Source: Chloranthus sessilifolius (Eukaryota; Streptophyta; Magnoliopsida; Chloranthales; Chloranthaceae). From it: a stretch of 64,000 nt of DNA. The first letter of the stretch is position 1. Each line of letters opens with the position of its first letter. A program made the translations under genes and the position numbers. Under the pieces are notes generated by a model, which ran no database searches, had not been told where the DNA came from, and worked only from the letters and a program-made list of their open reading frames with translations. The DNA lies in assembly GCA_021018995.1 (NCBI GenBank), contig CM037598.1:78448671-78512670 (forward strand). Reading direction: 5' to 3'. This document shows, piece after piece, positions 1-12,038 of the stretch.

Positions 1-71
1 TAGTCTTTAATAGTTGTTTTGTTAATAGCAGCAGTTTTTAGTCGCCGCTAATAACCTTATTTTTTGTAGTG
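1..71. mobile_element. Truncated CACTA-like MITE (right end)
   Basis: The piece ends in TTATTTTTTGTAGTG, the right terminus shared by at least five other copies in this window. It contains the family's internal words (GTTAATAGC, CCGCTAATA). The left half lies outside the window. It is assigned to the CACTA superfamily from the CACTA...TAGTG termini and the 3-bp target duplications of the complete copies. Confidence 0.6.
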
Positions 72-291
72 CATGCCAAATCACATGGACAATTGAATTG
101 GATGATGTGGAGTGGGGAAATATCTGCTCTCATACCATGATAAATTTCATGGGCCTAACTCAACCTCACAAAACCGATTTTGTGATCAACCCATATCGGT
201 TCATATCGGCCGATATTTATCCTATATGGGCAAATTTCATTTTTATCTTTTATATATTTTTCATGTTGGAAAATGAGAAAAGGTACTCTCA

Positions 292-2630
292 CACTATAAA
301 AAATGTGGGTTTTAGCGACGCTGATTTAACGACGTTTGAGTAAAAGGGTCACTAAAAATAATTTTTCACGACGCTTACGATAAAAGCGCTTCTAATTGTT
401 AATAATTTCATTTCGCGTCACATTGATTGCGGCGTCTACTGTGAAAACGATGCGCTAATATAATATTTGTATCGCTTTATTTTACGAACGCCACTATGCA
501 GGAAATTAAGCGCAACATTTTTTATTAGACGCCGCGATTTAAAACATTCTGCGTGGCGTTTTTTATTGGGCGCCGCGATTTAAAATAATTTGCGACACTT
601 TATTTTGCGAACACCACTATTCAGGAAATTAAGTATGACATTTTTTATTGAACGCTGAGATTTAAAATATTATACGTGACATTTTTATTATTAAACTCCG
701 CAATAGCTGTAGGTTTAATATTTGCACGCTTTATTTTGCAAACGCCACCATGGAGGATATTATGCGCTGCATTTTTATTGGATGCCGCGCTATTAAAACA
801 CTATGCAAGGTGTTTTTATTATTAAGCGCCGCGATAGCCTTAGTTACGTACAACACGGAAAATGAAATGATTATTGGTGTGCCTATTTAAAGAACCTTTC
901 CTTTTATCCTATCGTTTTTTCAAGAACGCACGTCCAAAGTTTTCCTTCTACTCTATCGTCTTCTCTAAAGAACACACATCTAAGGTTCAAAGAACCCCAA
1001 ACAAAGGCTCGGGAACTGCAAACAAATGCCGGGATTGGATTAGGCCTAACCCGCAGAGAGACATGGTCGTGCTCGAGGCATTGAATTAGGCCCAACCCCT
1101 ACTAGTATTTATGGATCAACGTCTAGCCATCGTGCATCCTTTAGTGAACTCTCTGCAATGAGAGCTAAGCTAGAAGAATTAAAGACCCGAGCGGTAGAGA
1201 ATAATACCATAATAGAGACCCAAGTGTCGAAACGAGTTGCCAAAATGGAGGCATAAATGGTAGAAAAAAGTGCCAAAATGGAAGCACAAATGACATAAAA
1301 AACTGGGAAGATGGAAGTAAAAGTGGCAGGAAAAACAGATATAATAGAGAAGAAGATTGCAGCAATGGAGAACTTTATAAGAATGATGATTTCTAAAACA
1401 TGTATATATCACTATTTTTTTTTTTAACTATAATATTATATTCGTTAGAAATTTAAAATGAAATGTTTAGTTTTACTTGAATTTATTTTATTTTAATGTT
1501 ATTAACTAAACGAAATATTTAGTTTCAATTTTATAGGCTAAGAGCAGTGGTGTACCTTCCACCGGAGTCTAATCAGGTGTTTATCTAGGTAAGCTGTTAA
1601 AATTTTGAGTCTATTGAAACTGCTGAAATTTCAGTCTTTAAAATTACTTTCTTTGAATCTATTGATTATTTTAAATGTCCATTTATGGTGCCATTTATGT
1701 CTTTTTATCTGATGTTGAATCTTGATTGGTTTGTACAGTTTTTGAGTTTACTACGATGCAACACAACATGTCAAAGGAGTTCTATGTTTCATGCAGCAAC
1801 AATGGTGCCATTGAATCAACTCACTTCAAAAGACTAATATTATCTCATAGAGATAGAAACAATGAGGATTTTTGTTATTTAATTATATTTTTTGTTACTT
1901 AGCCTATGGGCTATGAATATGAGAATTTTATGATTTAACCTTAAAAAGAAACTCCTTACTTTTGTTGATTTGTATTTTTTATGCTATTACTTTTGATGAT
2001 TTAGCCTTTTTGGGGAGACTTATTATATTGTATTAAATTCTATTGAGCCTTGTATTTTTTTCTTTCATGAATGATTAATGTGTGATTGTGGATGGATAAT
2101 TATTTTGTTTGTCAGAATGAGAGTTTTTTAAAAATATTTACGAAATAGGTAACTTTTTTAAATATTTATAAAATTAAAGAATAAAAAAAAAAATTTAATT
2201 TTTTTAGCGGCGTTTTCGGAAACAGGCCGCTATAGGTCACTTACAATAGCTTTTCATCCACAAACGCCGTTATATCTTTTTAGGTACACTATGAGCGACA
2301 TTTCGAGAAAATGTTGCAAATAGGTTTATTAGCGACACCTTTCAACTGTGTTTTATGGCGTTTATAAGCATCGCTGAAATAATTTAGACGGCATTTCCGA
2401 ATATTTATCATGGCGTGTTTGAGATAATTTAGTGGCATTCCGAAGCACTGCTAATAATAAAGATATAGCAGTGCTTTATCTGAAATATAACTACAAACAT
2501 CGCAAATAACTATTACGACACACGTATTACTGACGTTTGAATAAAGTGCTGCTAATTGTATTTACAGCGTTTATCTAACTTTTTGCGATATTTATTAAAC
2601 ATTACAAAAAGTCAATTTTTTTTTGTAGTA
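292..2630. mobile_element. Decayed CACTA-type DNA transposon, about 2.3 kb
   Basis: The left end reads CACTATAAAAAATG and continues with TTTTAGCGACG. The right end is a T-run followed by GTAGTA, one base away from the expected TAGTG. Subterminal zones (about 340-850 and 2205-2600) are packed with short GCGACG/GCCGCGATTTAAAA-type repeats, as is usual where CACTA transposases bind. Flanking triplets are TCA and TAA, so the target duplication is imperfect. No transposase ORF survives; only a coiled-coil relic (1158-1405) is seen. It is most likely non-autonomous or long dead. Confidence 0.55.
1158..1405 (+). pseudogene. Coiled-coil relic inside the CACTA element
   Basis: The plus frame from ATG 1158 reads a charged, heptad-like sequence beginning MRAKLEELKTRAVENN. 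It continues in the same frame through two stop codons with repeated KMEA-type segments. A coiled-coil tail like this is typical of plant En/Spm transposase-family proteins, and the position inside CACTA-like termini agrees. Homology cannot be proved here. Two in-frame stops and the lack of a catalytic part make it a relic. Confidence 0.35.
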
Positions 2631-2675
2631 TAATATCAGCCGATTTGGCCGATACATTCAATATATATTTGGCTT

Positions 2676-2815
2676 CACTACAAAAAGTGAGACTATTAGC
2701 GGCAGTCACAAACTGATGCTATTAGCCTTGTTGCTACCAAATATTACCGTTGTTAGTTTGGTCGCTGTCGTTAAATGCCTTTGACAACAAGCGCCGATAT
2801 GCCGCAGTAATATAT
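2676..2815. mobile_element. Truncated CACTA-like MITE (left end)
   Basis: It starts CACTACAAAAAGTGAGACTA, the left terminus of the MITE family found at 10846, 11865, 13322 and 52906. The family words GCGGCAG and CTATTAGC follow. No TAGTG right end is found before the LSH upstream region, so the copy is truncated and its right limit is approximate. Confidence 0.5.
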
Positions 2816-2949
2816 TGGCCTTTAAATCCCTGCATAAAAGAGTTTTATGTATTTTTGAAAAATAGATAAATTAAATCCAAATTTAGAAGAGAGAAGAATA
2901 AATAAATAAATACAGAATAGTCGTCCAGCCATCTACAAAATGGTGAAAA

Positions 2950-3483
2950 AATCAAAACAGACTTACTCCTTTGATTTATTTTACCGACAACCTTTTGTTT
3001 TCCCATCTTCTCAATCTACAGTTAACCCCCTTCCCATTTCCACAAAGCCTGAAACTCTCTCTCTCCTCTCTCTCTCATCAAAACCAGGAGCTTGGACACC
3101 TCTTTTCTAGAAAAAATCCCACTCATTCACCGTCCTCGAAAAACAAAGAATGAAATCCAACAAAATTGCAATCTTTCTAGGTTTCTAGTATACAAAAGCA
3201 CTAAGAAAGAAACCCTAAGAAGAAAGAAAGAATCCTTATTTCCTCCAATTCCATCCCATCATCATTTGTCCATCTCTCTCTCTCTCTCCTCTCTCTCCTC
3301 CATAGCATACCAAAAATGAAAAAGCATTCTACCATGATCACACATCTTTTTTAGAGGTCTTGTCGTCATCAACATCAAAGGAAAAAACCCAACAACAGCA
3401 ACAACAAGAGGAGGAGAGCTAAGAACTAAGAAGAAGAAGAAGACGGGCTTAATCTCTTCACCTGAACTTCAGCTATCTGGTTT

Positions 3484-3515
<32 letters not shown>

Positions 3516-3622
3516 AAGAAGAACACCCAAGAAGAGATCAACCACGATTATATTATCACTTACAAACGATAACTATCACTACGAAAAAACCCAACAAGCC
3601 AAAAGATCTCTCTCTACCTCTC

Positions 3623-3684
<62 letters not shown>

Positions 3685-3812
3685 AAGAACACCCAACAAG
3701 AGATCAACCACCATTATTATCAGTTATAAACACTACCTCTACTAAAAAAATCCAACAAGCCAAAAGAACAAAAAAAAAAAAAAAAAAAAAAAATCTAAAG
3801 GAGAAGAAGATC
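2950..3812 (+). promoter_or_regulatory. LSH upstream region and probable 5' UTR, CT-rich
   Basis: Long pyrimidine tracts stand upstream of the LSH start: about 3053-3078, 3271-3301, 3486-3514 and 3626-3681. The last is 56 bp of nearly pure CT. A 24-base A run (3770-3793) lies 19 bases before the ATG. CT-rich leaders are common in plant developmental genes. The transcription start cannot be fixed from sequence alone, and LSH genes may carry a leader intron, so this is a combined promoter/leader call. Open frames through the CT tracts are repeat artefacts. Confidence 0.5.
3486..3771 (+). repeat. Tandem duplication in the LSH leader
   Basis: Two units, about 3486-3607 and 3626-3771, have the same order: a CT tract, then AAGAAGAACACCCAA, AGAGATCAACCAC, an ATTAT-rich stretch, and a final CCAACAAGCCAAAAGA. 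They differ at scattered bases and in CT-tract length (29 versus 56 bp). This is a local duplication immediately upstream of the start codon. Confidence 0.75.
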
Positions 3813-4367
3813 ATGGACTTAATTCCAATCCCTGAAAATTCCAATTCTGATACAACCAGCGCCAACACAGCAATCTCTACTGCTGCTGCTACATCATCAA
3901 CTCCACCACCGACACCGAGCCGTTACGAATCCCAAAAGCGCCGCGATTGGAACACCTTCGGACAATACCTACGGAACCATCGCCCGCCGTTATCCCTCTC
4001 TCGGTGCAGCGGCGCCCATGTACTCGAATTTCTCCGGTACCTTGATCAATTCGGCAAAACGAAAGTCCACAATCAGATTTGCCCATTCTTCGGCCACCCA
4101 AACCCGCCTGCCCCGTGCCCGTGTCCGCTCCGCCAAGCTTGGGGCAGCCTTGACGCTCTCATCGGACGCCTCCGAGCCGCGTTCGAAGAACACGGTGGGA
4201 AGCCGGAAGCGAACCCGTTTGGAGCACGGGCAGTCAGGCTATATCTACGCGAAGTTCGAGAATTGCAGGCTAAGGCAAGAGGGATTAGTTATGAGAAGAA
4301 GAAGCGGAAGCGCCCGTTGCAGCAGCAGCAGCCATTGCAGCCAATGCCGCCGCCAGGTGTAGCTTAG
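3813..4367 (+). CDS. LSH: ALOG-domain transcription factor (LIGHT-DEPENDENT SHORT HYPOCOTYLS family)
   Basis: This is an intact single-exon ORF of 184 codons, the usual length for the family. Residues 1-36 are a low-complexity Ser/Thr/Pro leader. The ALOG domain spans about 37-165, beginning [14 protein letters not shown] and containing the hallmark [20 protein letters not shown]. The zinc-ribbon insert is visible (H86, C90, C102, C104 in the [20 protein letters not shown] region). A basic nuclear-localisation signal, KKKRKRP, lies at 162-168, followed by a Gln/Pro tail. Family knowledge: ALOG proteins are nuclear DNA-binding regulators of organ boundaries, meristem and inflorescence form, and light-controlled growth. 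The domain is thought to derive from DIRS-type retroelement recombinases. The ATG follows an A-rich leader and is the first in frame near the domain. High GC and near-consensus sequence indicate selection, unlike everything around it. The paralogue is not resolved; the MDLI start recalls LSH1/LSH2 from memory, unverified. Confidence 0.97.
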   Translation: MDLIPIPENSNSDTTSANTAISTAAATSSTPPPTPSRYESQKRRDWNTFGQYLRNHRPPLSLSRCSGAHVLEFLRYLDQFGKTKVHNQICPFFGHPNPPAPCPCPLRQAWGSLDALIGRLRAAFEEHGGKPEANPFGARAVRLYLREVRELQAKARGISYEKKKRKRPLQQQQPLQPMPPPGVA

Positions 4368-5214
4368 GTAGATCCCATGGTTAATGGGTTATTGAAATTA
4401 TGAAAAATTGGAGGATTCTATCTATCTCTTAGTTGTTTCTAGGTAGTTATATATCTATTTATCTATCTCTTAGTTGATTCTAGGTGGTTTAAGCTGTTTT
4501 CTGTATGCTTATGGATTTTATGTTCATGTATGTGGGATCATCTCTTTTTTATTGTTTGTTTGTTTGGATCTATTAACACTAGCTAGTAGTCATGATAATA
4601 GTAAAACTAGTCATAGCAGCAGTAGTGGTTATGTGGAAAAAGAAGAAATGTTGCAGTTTCAATGTTCATTGTCTGTAGCATTATTACTAAATTGAGAGAT
4701 AAATGACCAATTTCTTATTTATTACTAAATTGAGAGATAAGTTACAATTTCTCATTTATTTTTGTTTTTATTTTATATTTTGAACCTAATTTATTTCATG
4801 TGATTAAGTTCATGTGCCATGCATTGTCCCTTATGTGCTTACGATTTGGGAAATGATGGGTAGGTGGTTTTTTTTTTTTTTGATTGTATGGATCTTCTCA
4901 TTGAATTATAACATGCATGGTGCTTAGAACCATCAAAGATGTTGCTCCCCTCCAGCCTCTATCAACTATTAAGTGTGTGCAGGGTAATCCTAACCATCTG
5001 ATCATTGGCTAGGCAGATTTGATTGAAAATCACATGCATCTCTTTTTTTTATTTGATCTATCTATTTATATTGATTTTCTTCAGTTCAGATTCAACTTCA
5101 GATTCATGCAGAAATGGGGCTTGTCTTTATTTTGTGTTCTTGCTATGTGGATGCAAAAAAAAAAAAAATTGTTATGGATTATACATATAAACTATGGAAT
5201 GTCGCCTGTGGTAG
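4368..5214. other. LSH 3' flank, no gene
   Basis: AT-rich DNA follows the LSH stop. It includes a short duplicated ATTACTAAATTGAGAGATAA (about 4681-4698 and 4720-4740) and T/A runs. The first part is probably LSH 3' UTR. No clear polyadenylation signal or second exon was identified. Confidence 0.5.
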
Positions 5215-5217
5215 TTT

Positions 5218-5410
5218 GACATATTCATCGGAGACACCAAGTAGACCCTGTAAGAAGAATTGAAACGCTAGAAGTCCAAGGAAATAGGAGAAGAGGAAAA
5301 CCAGTGAAAGACCCGAAGGGAAGACAAGAGAAAAGATATGAAAGGATTCGAAAGTTTAGGGGAGCTTAATGCTGATCTGAAAGGCCCCAAATACATTAGA
5401 TAAGGCTGTG
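5218..5410 (+). pseudogene. LINE-type reverse-transcriptase tail relic
   Basis: One plus frame reads HRRHQVDPVRRIETLEV followed by a GNRRRGKP block. This matches the pattern at the C-terminal end of many plant LINE-like RT proteins (HxxRRPxDAPVRR...GRGRPKK). The frame breaks soon after into GAT repeats. There is no upstream catalytic domain, so this is an isolated fragment. Confidence 0.4.
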
Positions 5411-7924
5411 ATGATGATGATGACGAAGAGATGAAGGTTGAATGATCATCTAATTTTAAGTATTTCCCTAATGCAAAATCTCTTCATTGTTCTTCGATAA
5501 GTTTATCTTATCAATCTGTTTTGGTGCTGTCATCTCACTAAATGAGAAGAAATATCGATGGCAGACAATAAAATCAACTTAGTCCTTCAGATTTCTCAGA
5601 AAATAACAAATTTTCCTCCCTTTTGTGCCATTAATGCTCAAAAACCTGTATTCTTCTGTGCAATAATTAAATTTTTGTCTCTCATCTCTCTCTAGTCTCT
5701 TACCACTTATCAGGGTCACATAATCCCACACAAACAGTAGAAGTAAACCATTGAACAGTTAGATTGCACTGACAAGATACTTGAAACTGAAATCATTCGT
5801 ATTTTCCCCAATCAATAAGCACCCTTGCTTTAGGCAAAAAGTGACAAGGCCCAACTTCATTTTTCGTTTCAATTGAAGATCTTCAACATAGTATTATTGC
5901 ATTTTGTTTTTTTTGCTTAACAAAAAGAATGTAATTATACTATGTTGTGTAATAATTTAGTGCCATGTAATAATGCCAAGGTATCAGTATTATTGGGAAA
6001 AAAATAATAATAGAAATCTTTTTTTGTCTCGGTCGGTATCAGTATGGGCCAAAATTGATACCCGTATCGGGGTGTTATCAGTTCGCTAAGAAACTGATAG
6101 GCATCGATAACGGCTGAGTTTTAATACCATGAATAATACTATGTCATGTTTGGAGGGAGATAAACACTTGTGGGGACTTTTTTTGCGAAGAAAGGATTAG
6201 AAGAAGCTACTGTCATCGGATGGGTTGAGTGATTCTATTCCATCCGATTTATGTTGGGGTACCGCCAACCCGAGTTACCAATAATCATAGATCCAAGTCT
6301 CGGTTTTCCGTACGAATCAGCCAGCTCCAAGGCCGATACGTATCAGATGATATATATTATTGTTTTTGAATGATACATTTAGTATCGGCCCATATATATA
6401 TATATATACCAAAATATATGGGCCAATGTATTCCATATATTGACCCGGTCTGCTCCGATACGTTTCGTACGATATACATTGCTTTCATCCAGTGACTAAA
6501 TCCAAAGGGGTGAAGGAGGAAATTGTGTATTGGGATTTGAGAGGGTGTTTACTAATCAATCTGGCCGACAACCCACTTATGTGATGAATAGTTTTAGCAT
6601 ATGATCGGGTGATATGGGGTTTTCTTTTTGGAATATCTTTGATTCTTTATAAAATGGGGGCCATCATAGACGTAAGCTCTTTCTCACTGTTATCTCTGTA
6701 GTTTGAGTTGTGTGTATGGGGCCTATGGTGAGGAAATAGTTGGTACAGTGTTCCGGCACGATCACCAAGGATGATGTTAGGGTTATCTAGACCCCACTTG
6801 CATCACATTGGTGTACATCACTCTAGATCATCCACCAGTAAGGTCCACTAATCATAATCATCTGATCAATTCTATCATATTAAATATGGATTATTGCCAA
6901 TATTTAGTTGGATTCGGTACTTGCGTGACATTACAGGATCTTGATCGGACAATTAAGCCAATTTGATCATAGTGATTTTGCACCCACAATTGATCTACAT
7001 GATCGCCTCCCACGTGGACAGCTTGGATTGGTGTACCAATGCTAAGTATATGGTACCGATTATCTGAATTGAACACCATTCGATGTTCTAGGTGCAAAGC
7101 ACTTAACACTAACTTGTACAAGGCATAGATTCTAGGTAACTTTTCCTTTTGTGAGTGTTTTGAGTGGGGGGCATGAAAATAATTATGGAAAATGAGGATC
7201 TATTCCCATAACTAATCATGTGTAGTAATCATATTTTTTGGCTTAGCCTGGCTAATGGTGCTATCAATTCTTTTTTCAAGAGGGAAAAACAAAGAAAAGA
7301 AATGATAAAGATGCTATAAAACCAATGAAGGGACCCATAAACAACATTATTTGATTAAATATTTGATTTCTAGTGGTAGTAGAGTTAGTGTTTGTGTTCA
7401 ACTATTATTGGTCATGAGATTTTTAATTAACCTTATATCTAATATGATTAATTATTAGAAGCTATTCTATTTACTTTCCCCTAATAATGCTTTGTAATTC
7501 ATATCTTTGAAGTTGTTATTAGTTTAAGGATCTTTGATATTCTTCTTATCTTTCTTTTCTTTTCTTTTCATGCTTTTTGTTATGTAGGCCAGGATTGAAC
7601 CCATGACCCCATCGTTGCATGGTATTTAACAAAAACAAGTAGTGCAAATTTTTATACATTTTCGTTCTTTCATAAACTTCTAAAAAATCTAAGCTACGTC
7701 AAAATATGGAACCTTTATTTGCACCAAGCAAATCTCTAAAAGTACCCCCAATTATTTGCACCCTCTTTTATTTGAGAAGTTATAAACACGCTCCCACGTA
7801 ATTATGTTTTATCATTTGTTTATAAAATATGCACTCCCTCTTCTTCTTCTTCAACTCTGATGCCACAACGATAATGACATTATCTCTTGTGATGTACCCC
7901 TTTTTGGATGACAACGACGATGAC
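5411..7924. other. Gene-free region with GTATCGG-type repeat debris
   Basis: No coding frame looks real. Pieces rich in (C)CGATACGTATCGG-like words lie at about 5977-6125 and 6250-6480. The first is bounded by GGTATCAGTATT and TTTTAATACC, a possible short inverted-repeat element like the one at 13877-14108. An (AT)n run sits near 6392-6408. Confidence 0.4.
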
Positions 7925-8144
7925 TGTAAAGACCCGTATTTTTATCCGAATTAGACCGACCTTGTTTACGTGTTTGACTCAGCAACCGATGTCGCCATGT
8001 GTTTTAGATTATTATTTAAATGGGACTGTGCGGATGGATTTTATCTAGAGCTTGTTTGGACCCTCGTGCGAAAGTCGTGCACCGATTTCAATTTGGCCGC
8101 TCAATATCGGACTTGAGTTATAGAATTAGAAGTTTTCACACACA

Positions 8145-8182
<38 letters not shown>

Positions 8183-10205
8183 ACACCATGGGCAACCTCA
8201 TTATAAGAGGGATTAGTTTCTCCTGTATGCAATTAGGTTTGGGGTTTTGTTTAGAGGAGAGAAAGAGAGAACGAGAGCCCCATCCACCGAAAACCCTAGG
8301 CGAGAGTTGGACCATATGATCCCGCGCAAACTCCGTACTCATCGTGCCCTCGCTATTCCTTGAGGGTGATTCGTTTGTAAACCATTCTCTTTGAAACCTC
8401 TCTTTTTGTTTGAACCCCTTAATCCTAGGGCGAGCTCGGTTCGATTTTGGATTTGTTTTATTATTTGAGAGAGGTTGAGATCGTGGTGAACAAGTAGGGA
8501 TCAATCGCGGTGCGAATCGTCGAGGAAATCCGCCGATTTCGTTCTGAAACTCCGTTTGCGTGACTCGTTTTAAAGCGTGGAATCCTTAATTAAAGGTATG
8601 ATTTTTATTGAGTTTAAGGTTTAGAATCAATATATTAAACTTGGGTTTTATTTTTAAAATGTGTGAAATTCGATTCAGGTGAAAACAAGGCAAAAAATCG
8701 CATTGCTCGAGCGAGGACAGAACTTGATTTTTGTCTTCGTTTTCATTTTCTTTTTTATACTGTCTTGGTATTTTAGCTGTAACATTTTACTTCGAACTCT
8801 GATTGACATGATTTTTTTTACGTTAGAAAGAGAACAATAAACTCTACAACTTTCATGTTTTGACTAACCCATGAATCAATCGTTTTGAAGGTCAAAAAAT
8901 TAAGGGAAGGTTATGTCAAATTCTAAGATTGGCACAAACTTGCCCGTTTCGACTCGATTTTGAGGAAATACTTAAATAGTTCTAAATTATTAGTGATTAG
9001 AGTTAACCTTGATGCATCATCGTATGTTTGTGATGTAGATTAAGGGCGAGAGGCTATCAATAGGATTTTACTTGACTTCGTGCAACTCTAAGTTTTGGTA
9101 GGAGAATCTCATCACTACCGCATTTTATTTTAATTCGCATGGATATTTTGAATTAAAATCTTTGAACTTACATATGACATTGAAATCACATCTGTAAACT
9201 GAAATTCGATATGAACTCTGAAAATCTGAATCTATCTAAATCCTGAGACTTGAATCTGCTTAAACCCTGAAAAGTTGAAAATCTGAAATCAAGAATCTAA
9301 ACTATGTATAAGAAACTTGCATTTGATTTATATTAGTATCTGTACTTATTTTATGATTGACCTGAACGACCCATCAAAAATTCTTGAACATCTTTCTGGC
9401 ACAAGTTTCCCTCATGACGTAGGGGCTTGTTGCATCTTGAAAAAGGGTTCATGAACGACGATGGTAGATAGGGGTTTCTATCGGCTATATTCTTGCTCTC
9501 GAGATATAGTTTATTCGGGAGGTATTGTAAGTTAACGATTAAGTCATGAAGTATTGAACTTTGCATATAGAAATTAGAGGCACTAAGACACTGAAATTCT
9601 GCATTATTCTTGAATCTGTTTTCACATATTTAGAAACTGATATTGCATATAATTTCTTCACTTAAATTCTGTTTTTACCTGTATTTCTGATTTTGACATA
9701 TAATATTCAGATACTTGTTTTGAAACCCATGTTAATTAAAATATAATGTCGTTGATGATATTTTTCTACTAAGCTTTGTTGGTTAGCTCACTCCGACTAT
9801 ACGTTATAGGATCAGGTTCTGAAGTGGCAACCCGGGGCAGCGAGAGTGATCCTGATTACGTTCCTGAGGAAGAGTCTAAGGTGCCTCCTGAGGAATATTT
9901 TTCGGCATAGGATTTAGTTTATTTATTTGTTTTCGGTTAGAGTTTAGACTTGGACGTGGTTTGCCTGACCTGTGATTGAGTATTTGGATTTATGTCCTTA
10001 CTTTTGACTGTTACGAACCATATTTTGGTGATGGTCGGCCATTATCGGTGATTCTTTACTTTTGCTTCCGCATTTATTTTAGCTATGAATATTTATTACA
10101 CTTTACTCTGATATGTGTCCTGTTTGTCCAACTTATTGTTTAACCGATAGGTTGACGAACTTGTCTTTCCTATATTTGAGGGATTGAAAAAGTCGGGTTG
10201 TCACA
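7925..10205 (+). mobile_element. Solo LTR of a Ty3/gypsy element, 2281 bp
   Basis: It begins TGTAAAGACCCG and ends GGGTTGTCACA. Flanking pentamers ATGAC (7920-7924) and ATGAT (10206-10210) form a target duplication with one mismatch. No PBS, PPT or coding region is attached, so it is a solo LTR left by recombination. The TGTAA.GACC start and the internal block around 9770-9910 resemble the Tekay-like LTR at 53482, but most of the sequence differs, so it is a related but separate family. A (TG)n tract occupies 8149-8179. Confidence 0.85.
9810..9910 (+). CDS. Putative LTR-encoded terminal exon (solo LTR copy)
   Basis: The segment follows TTATAG, an acceptor-like site preceded by TTCTACTAAGCTTTG, and stays open to TAG 9908-9910. 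Read from a phase-1 acceptor it gives an acidic 33-residue tail containing SESDPDYVPEEE and ending EEYFSA. The Tekay-like LTR has the same acceptor environment, the same phase and a related peptide at 55608-55717. No donor is present here because the internal region is gone. It is a relic if the model holds. Confidence 0.4.
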
Positions 10206-10845
10206 ATGATAGTTATAGGCAACCATTAAGAAGAGGCCTATCAACGACAACCATTAAGGAGAGGCATGTTGATAGGTGTCTGCTATCATGGATGTATCTT
10301 TGACGATGAGTGCCCACTATCAATTGTTCTGTTCTGATAGTGGACACACATCGATAGGCCTACAGATGTACTAACAAGGACACTCACCGATTATTTCTTG
10401 TTTTTGCTCCACTTATAGCTTCGGTGATACCTGATGATGGACAAGAACCATGTTATTCTTATCGTCCTCCTTCTTCTCTAACAATTCGGAACTCTAATGG
10501 ATCGCAACTCTATTAATCATTTCAATGATGCCTAACGATGGACAAACATCCCCTTCTTTTCATTGTTCATCTTCTATTTTAACTCTGGTCATTCACAGAG
10601 AGATCCATTAATGGCGGGAGTATGTCTCGTTCAAACATAAGAGAAATGACGAGAGGGTCGAAGAATTTTGATAGCTATTGGAAGATCATTTGGATGTGAA
10701 ATTCTTTTCACTCCAATGTAAAAAGTAAGTGTTGTTATATTGGATGTGCAGAGGTGGTTGGTTTAAGTATTTTGGTCAGTGCAAATAGAGGTACCTTTTA
10801 AAATATTGCATATTTAAGTTATATGTACCTTTTCTATTATTCTAT
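10206..10845. other. Gene-free region
   Basis: Non-coding DNA with loosely repeated ACAACCATTAAG(G/A)AGAGGC and GATAGG(C/T)-type segments. No gene or element boundary is recognised. Confidence 0.4.
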
Positions 10846-10997
10846 CACTACAAAAAGTAAGACTATTAGCGGCAGCGAAAACTGCCGCTATTAATAAAAA
10901 AATTGTCATTAATACCCTCATTACTAATAGTCTTAATAATTTTTTTGTTAATAGCGACAGTTTTTGGCCGTCATTAGTAGTCTTATTTTTTATAGTG
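10846..10997. mobile_element. CACTA-like MITE, complete, 152 bp
   Basis: Left end CACTACAAAAAGTAAGACTA, right end AGTCTTATTTTTTATAGTG, an inverted repeat. TAT flanks both sides (10843-10845, 10998-11000), the 3-bp duplication expected of the CACTA superfamily. The interior carries paired GCGGCAG/CTGCCGC words. There is no coding capacity. Confidence 0.8.
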
Positions 10998-11864
10998 TAT
11001 GCGCCATTGGATTCAACTTTCATTCAAAGTTATAATGAGTTTTGGAATAATAATAATAACAATAATCATAACAACAATAATTTTGATTTAAAAAACATCA
11101 TCATCATATCTATATCCCATCTATTTGCGATTTGCCATTGTCTATGTGAGTCCTATTTCTCCCCTCACTTCTATTCAGAAGATAAACTCTCTTAAAGCCA
11201 CAATCCTTCATGTGTCTTTCAACCGCTTCTCTCTGGGTCTTCAGTAGTATTCTTATTTACATGCTTGTACTTATATAGTGTAATCCTTCAGATGTTTCTT
11301 TTAGCTATGTTGGATATATTCAAATCACATCAAATGTTATTTCATAACTTTTTCCTCTACAAATGTCACTCACATATTTTCTCTCATGTACCTGACCCTA
11401 ACTTTACCAGTTCTTATCACTCCACTTATCAATCTTAATACATGCATCCCAATTGATTGCACTCTATATAGCCTAACATTTTGCACCAGAAAAAAAGTAT
11501 TGTTCTGTTGACCCCTCTGGCATAAACTAATTTAGTTTCTTTTTGGTTTCTCCCTATATAATGAATTCTATTCCTAAAAAGATATTATGCACCATTACAT
11601 TGAAAGTCTTACTTATAAAAATATTCCTTCGACTGAATGGAACTCTTCGGTCATATAGTACCCCGATTGGTTATCTCCATTTCAACTAGCCCACATTAAA
11701 TCTATTTGAGATGTTCCTTAAATCTATCATCCGATTGTAAGGTAGAGCTTAAAAGTTTAAATCCTTAGCAATGTGCCATTAAATAATTTTGCTAACTAAA
11801 TCCTCCTCTAAGCTATCATATGCACTAAAGTTGTACTCAATAGATTCACATCTTTGTTTTATTA
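10998..11864. other. Gene-free region
   Basis: AT-rich DNA with an (AAT/AAC)n-like stretch at about 11047-11083. No real ORF or RNA gene is seen. Confidence 0.4.
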
Positions 11865-12038
11865 CACTACAAAAAGTAAAACTATTAGCAACCGTTTTTT
11901 GCAAAAAAAAATTGCCGTCATTAACCAAAAAAATTATTAAAGGTTATTAAGACTATTAGTGGCAAGGGTACTAGAGGCAATTTTTTTATTAATAGCGACA
12001 ATTTTGACTGCCACTAATAGTTTTATTTTTTTGTAGTG
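11865..12038. mobile_element. CACTA-like MITE, 174 bp
   Basis: Termini are CACTACAAAAAGTAAAACTA and TAGTTTTATTTTTTTGTAGTG. It belongs to the same family as 10846-10997. The flanking triplets do not match (TTA and AAC). Confidence 0.7.

Noticed and set aside
3482..3745. Leu-Ser repeat ORF upstream of LSH
   Set aside because: It is a translation of CT microsatellites.
3889..4362. Antisense and +1 frames over LSH
   Set aside because: Shadows of the conserved GC-rich ALOG frame.
8020..8504. Two ORFs over the (TG)n tract
   Set aside because: They lie in a solo LTR, depend on a microsatellite, and show no family pattern.
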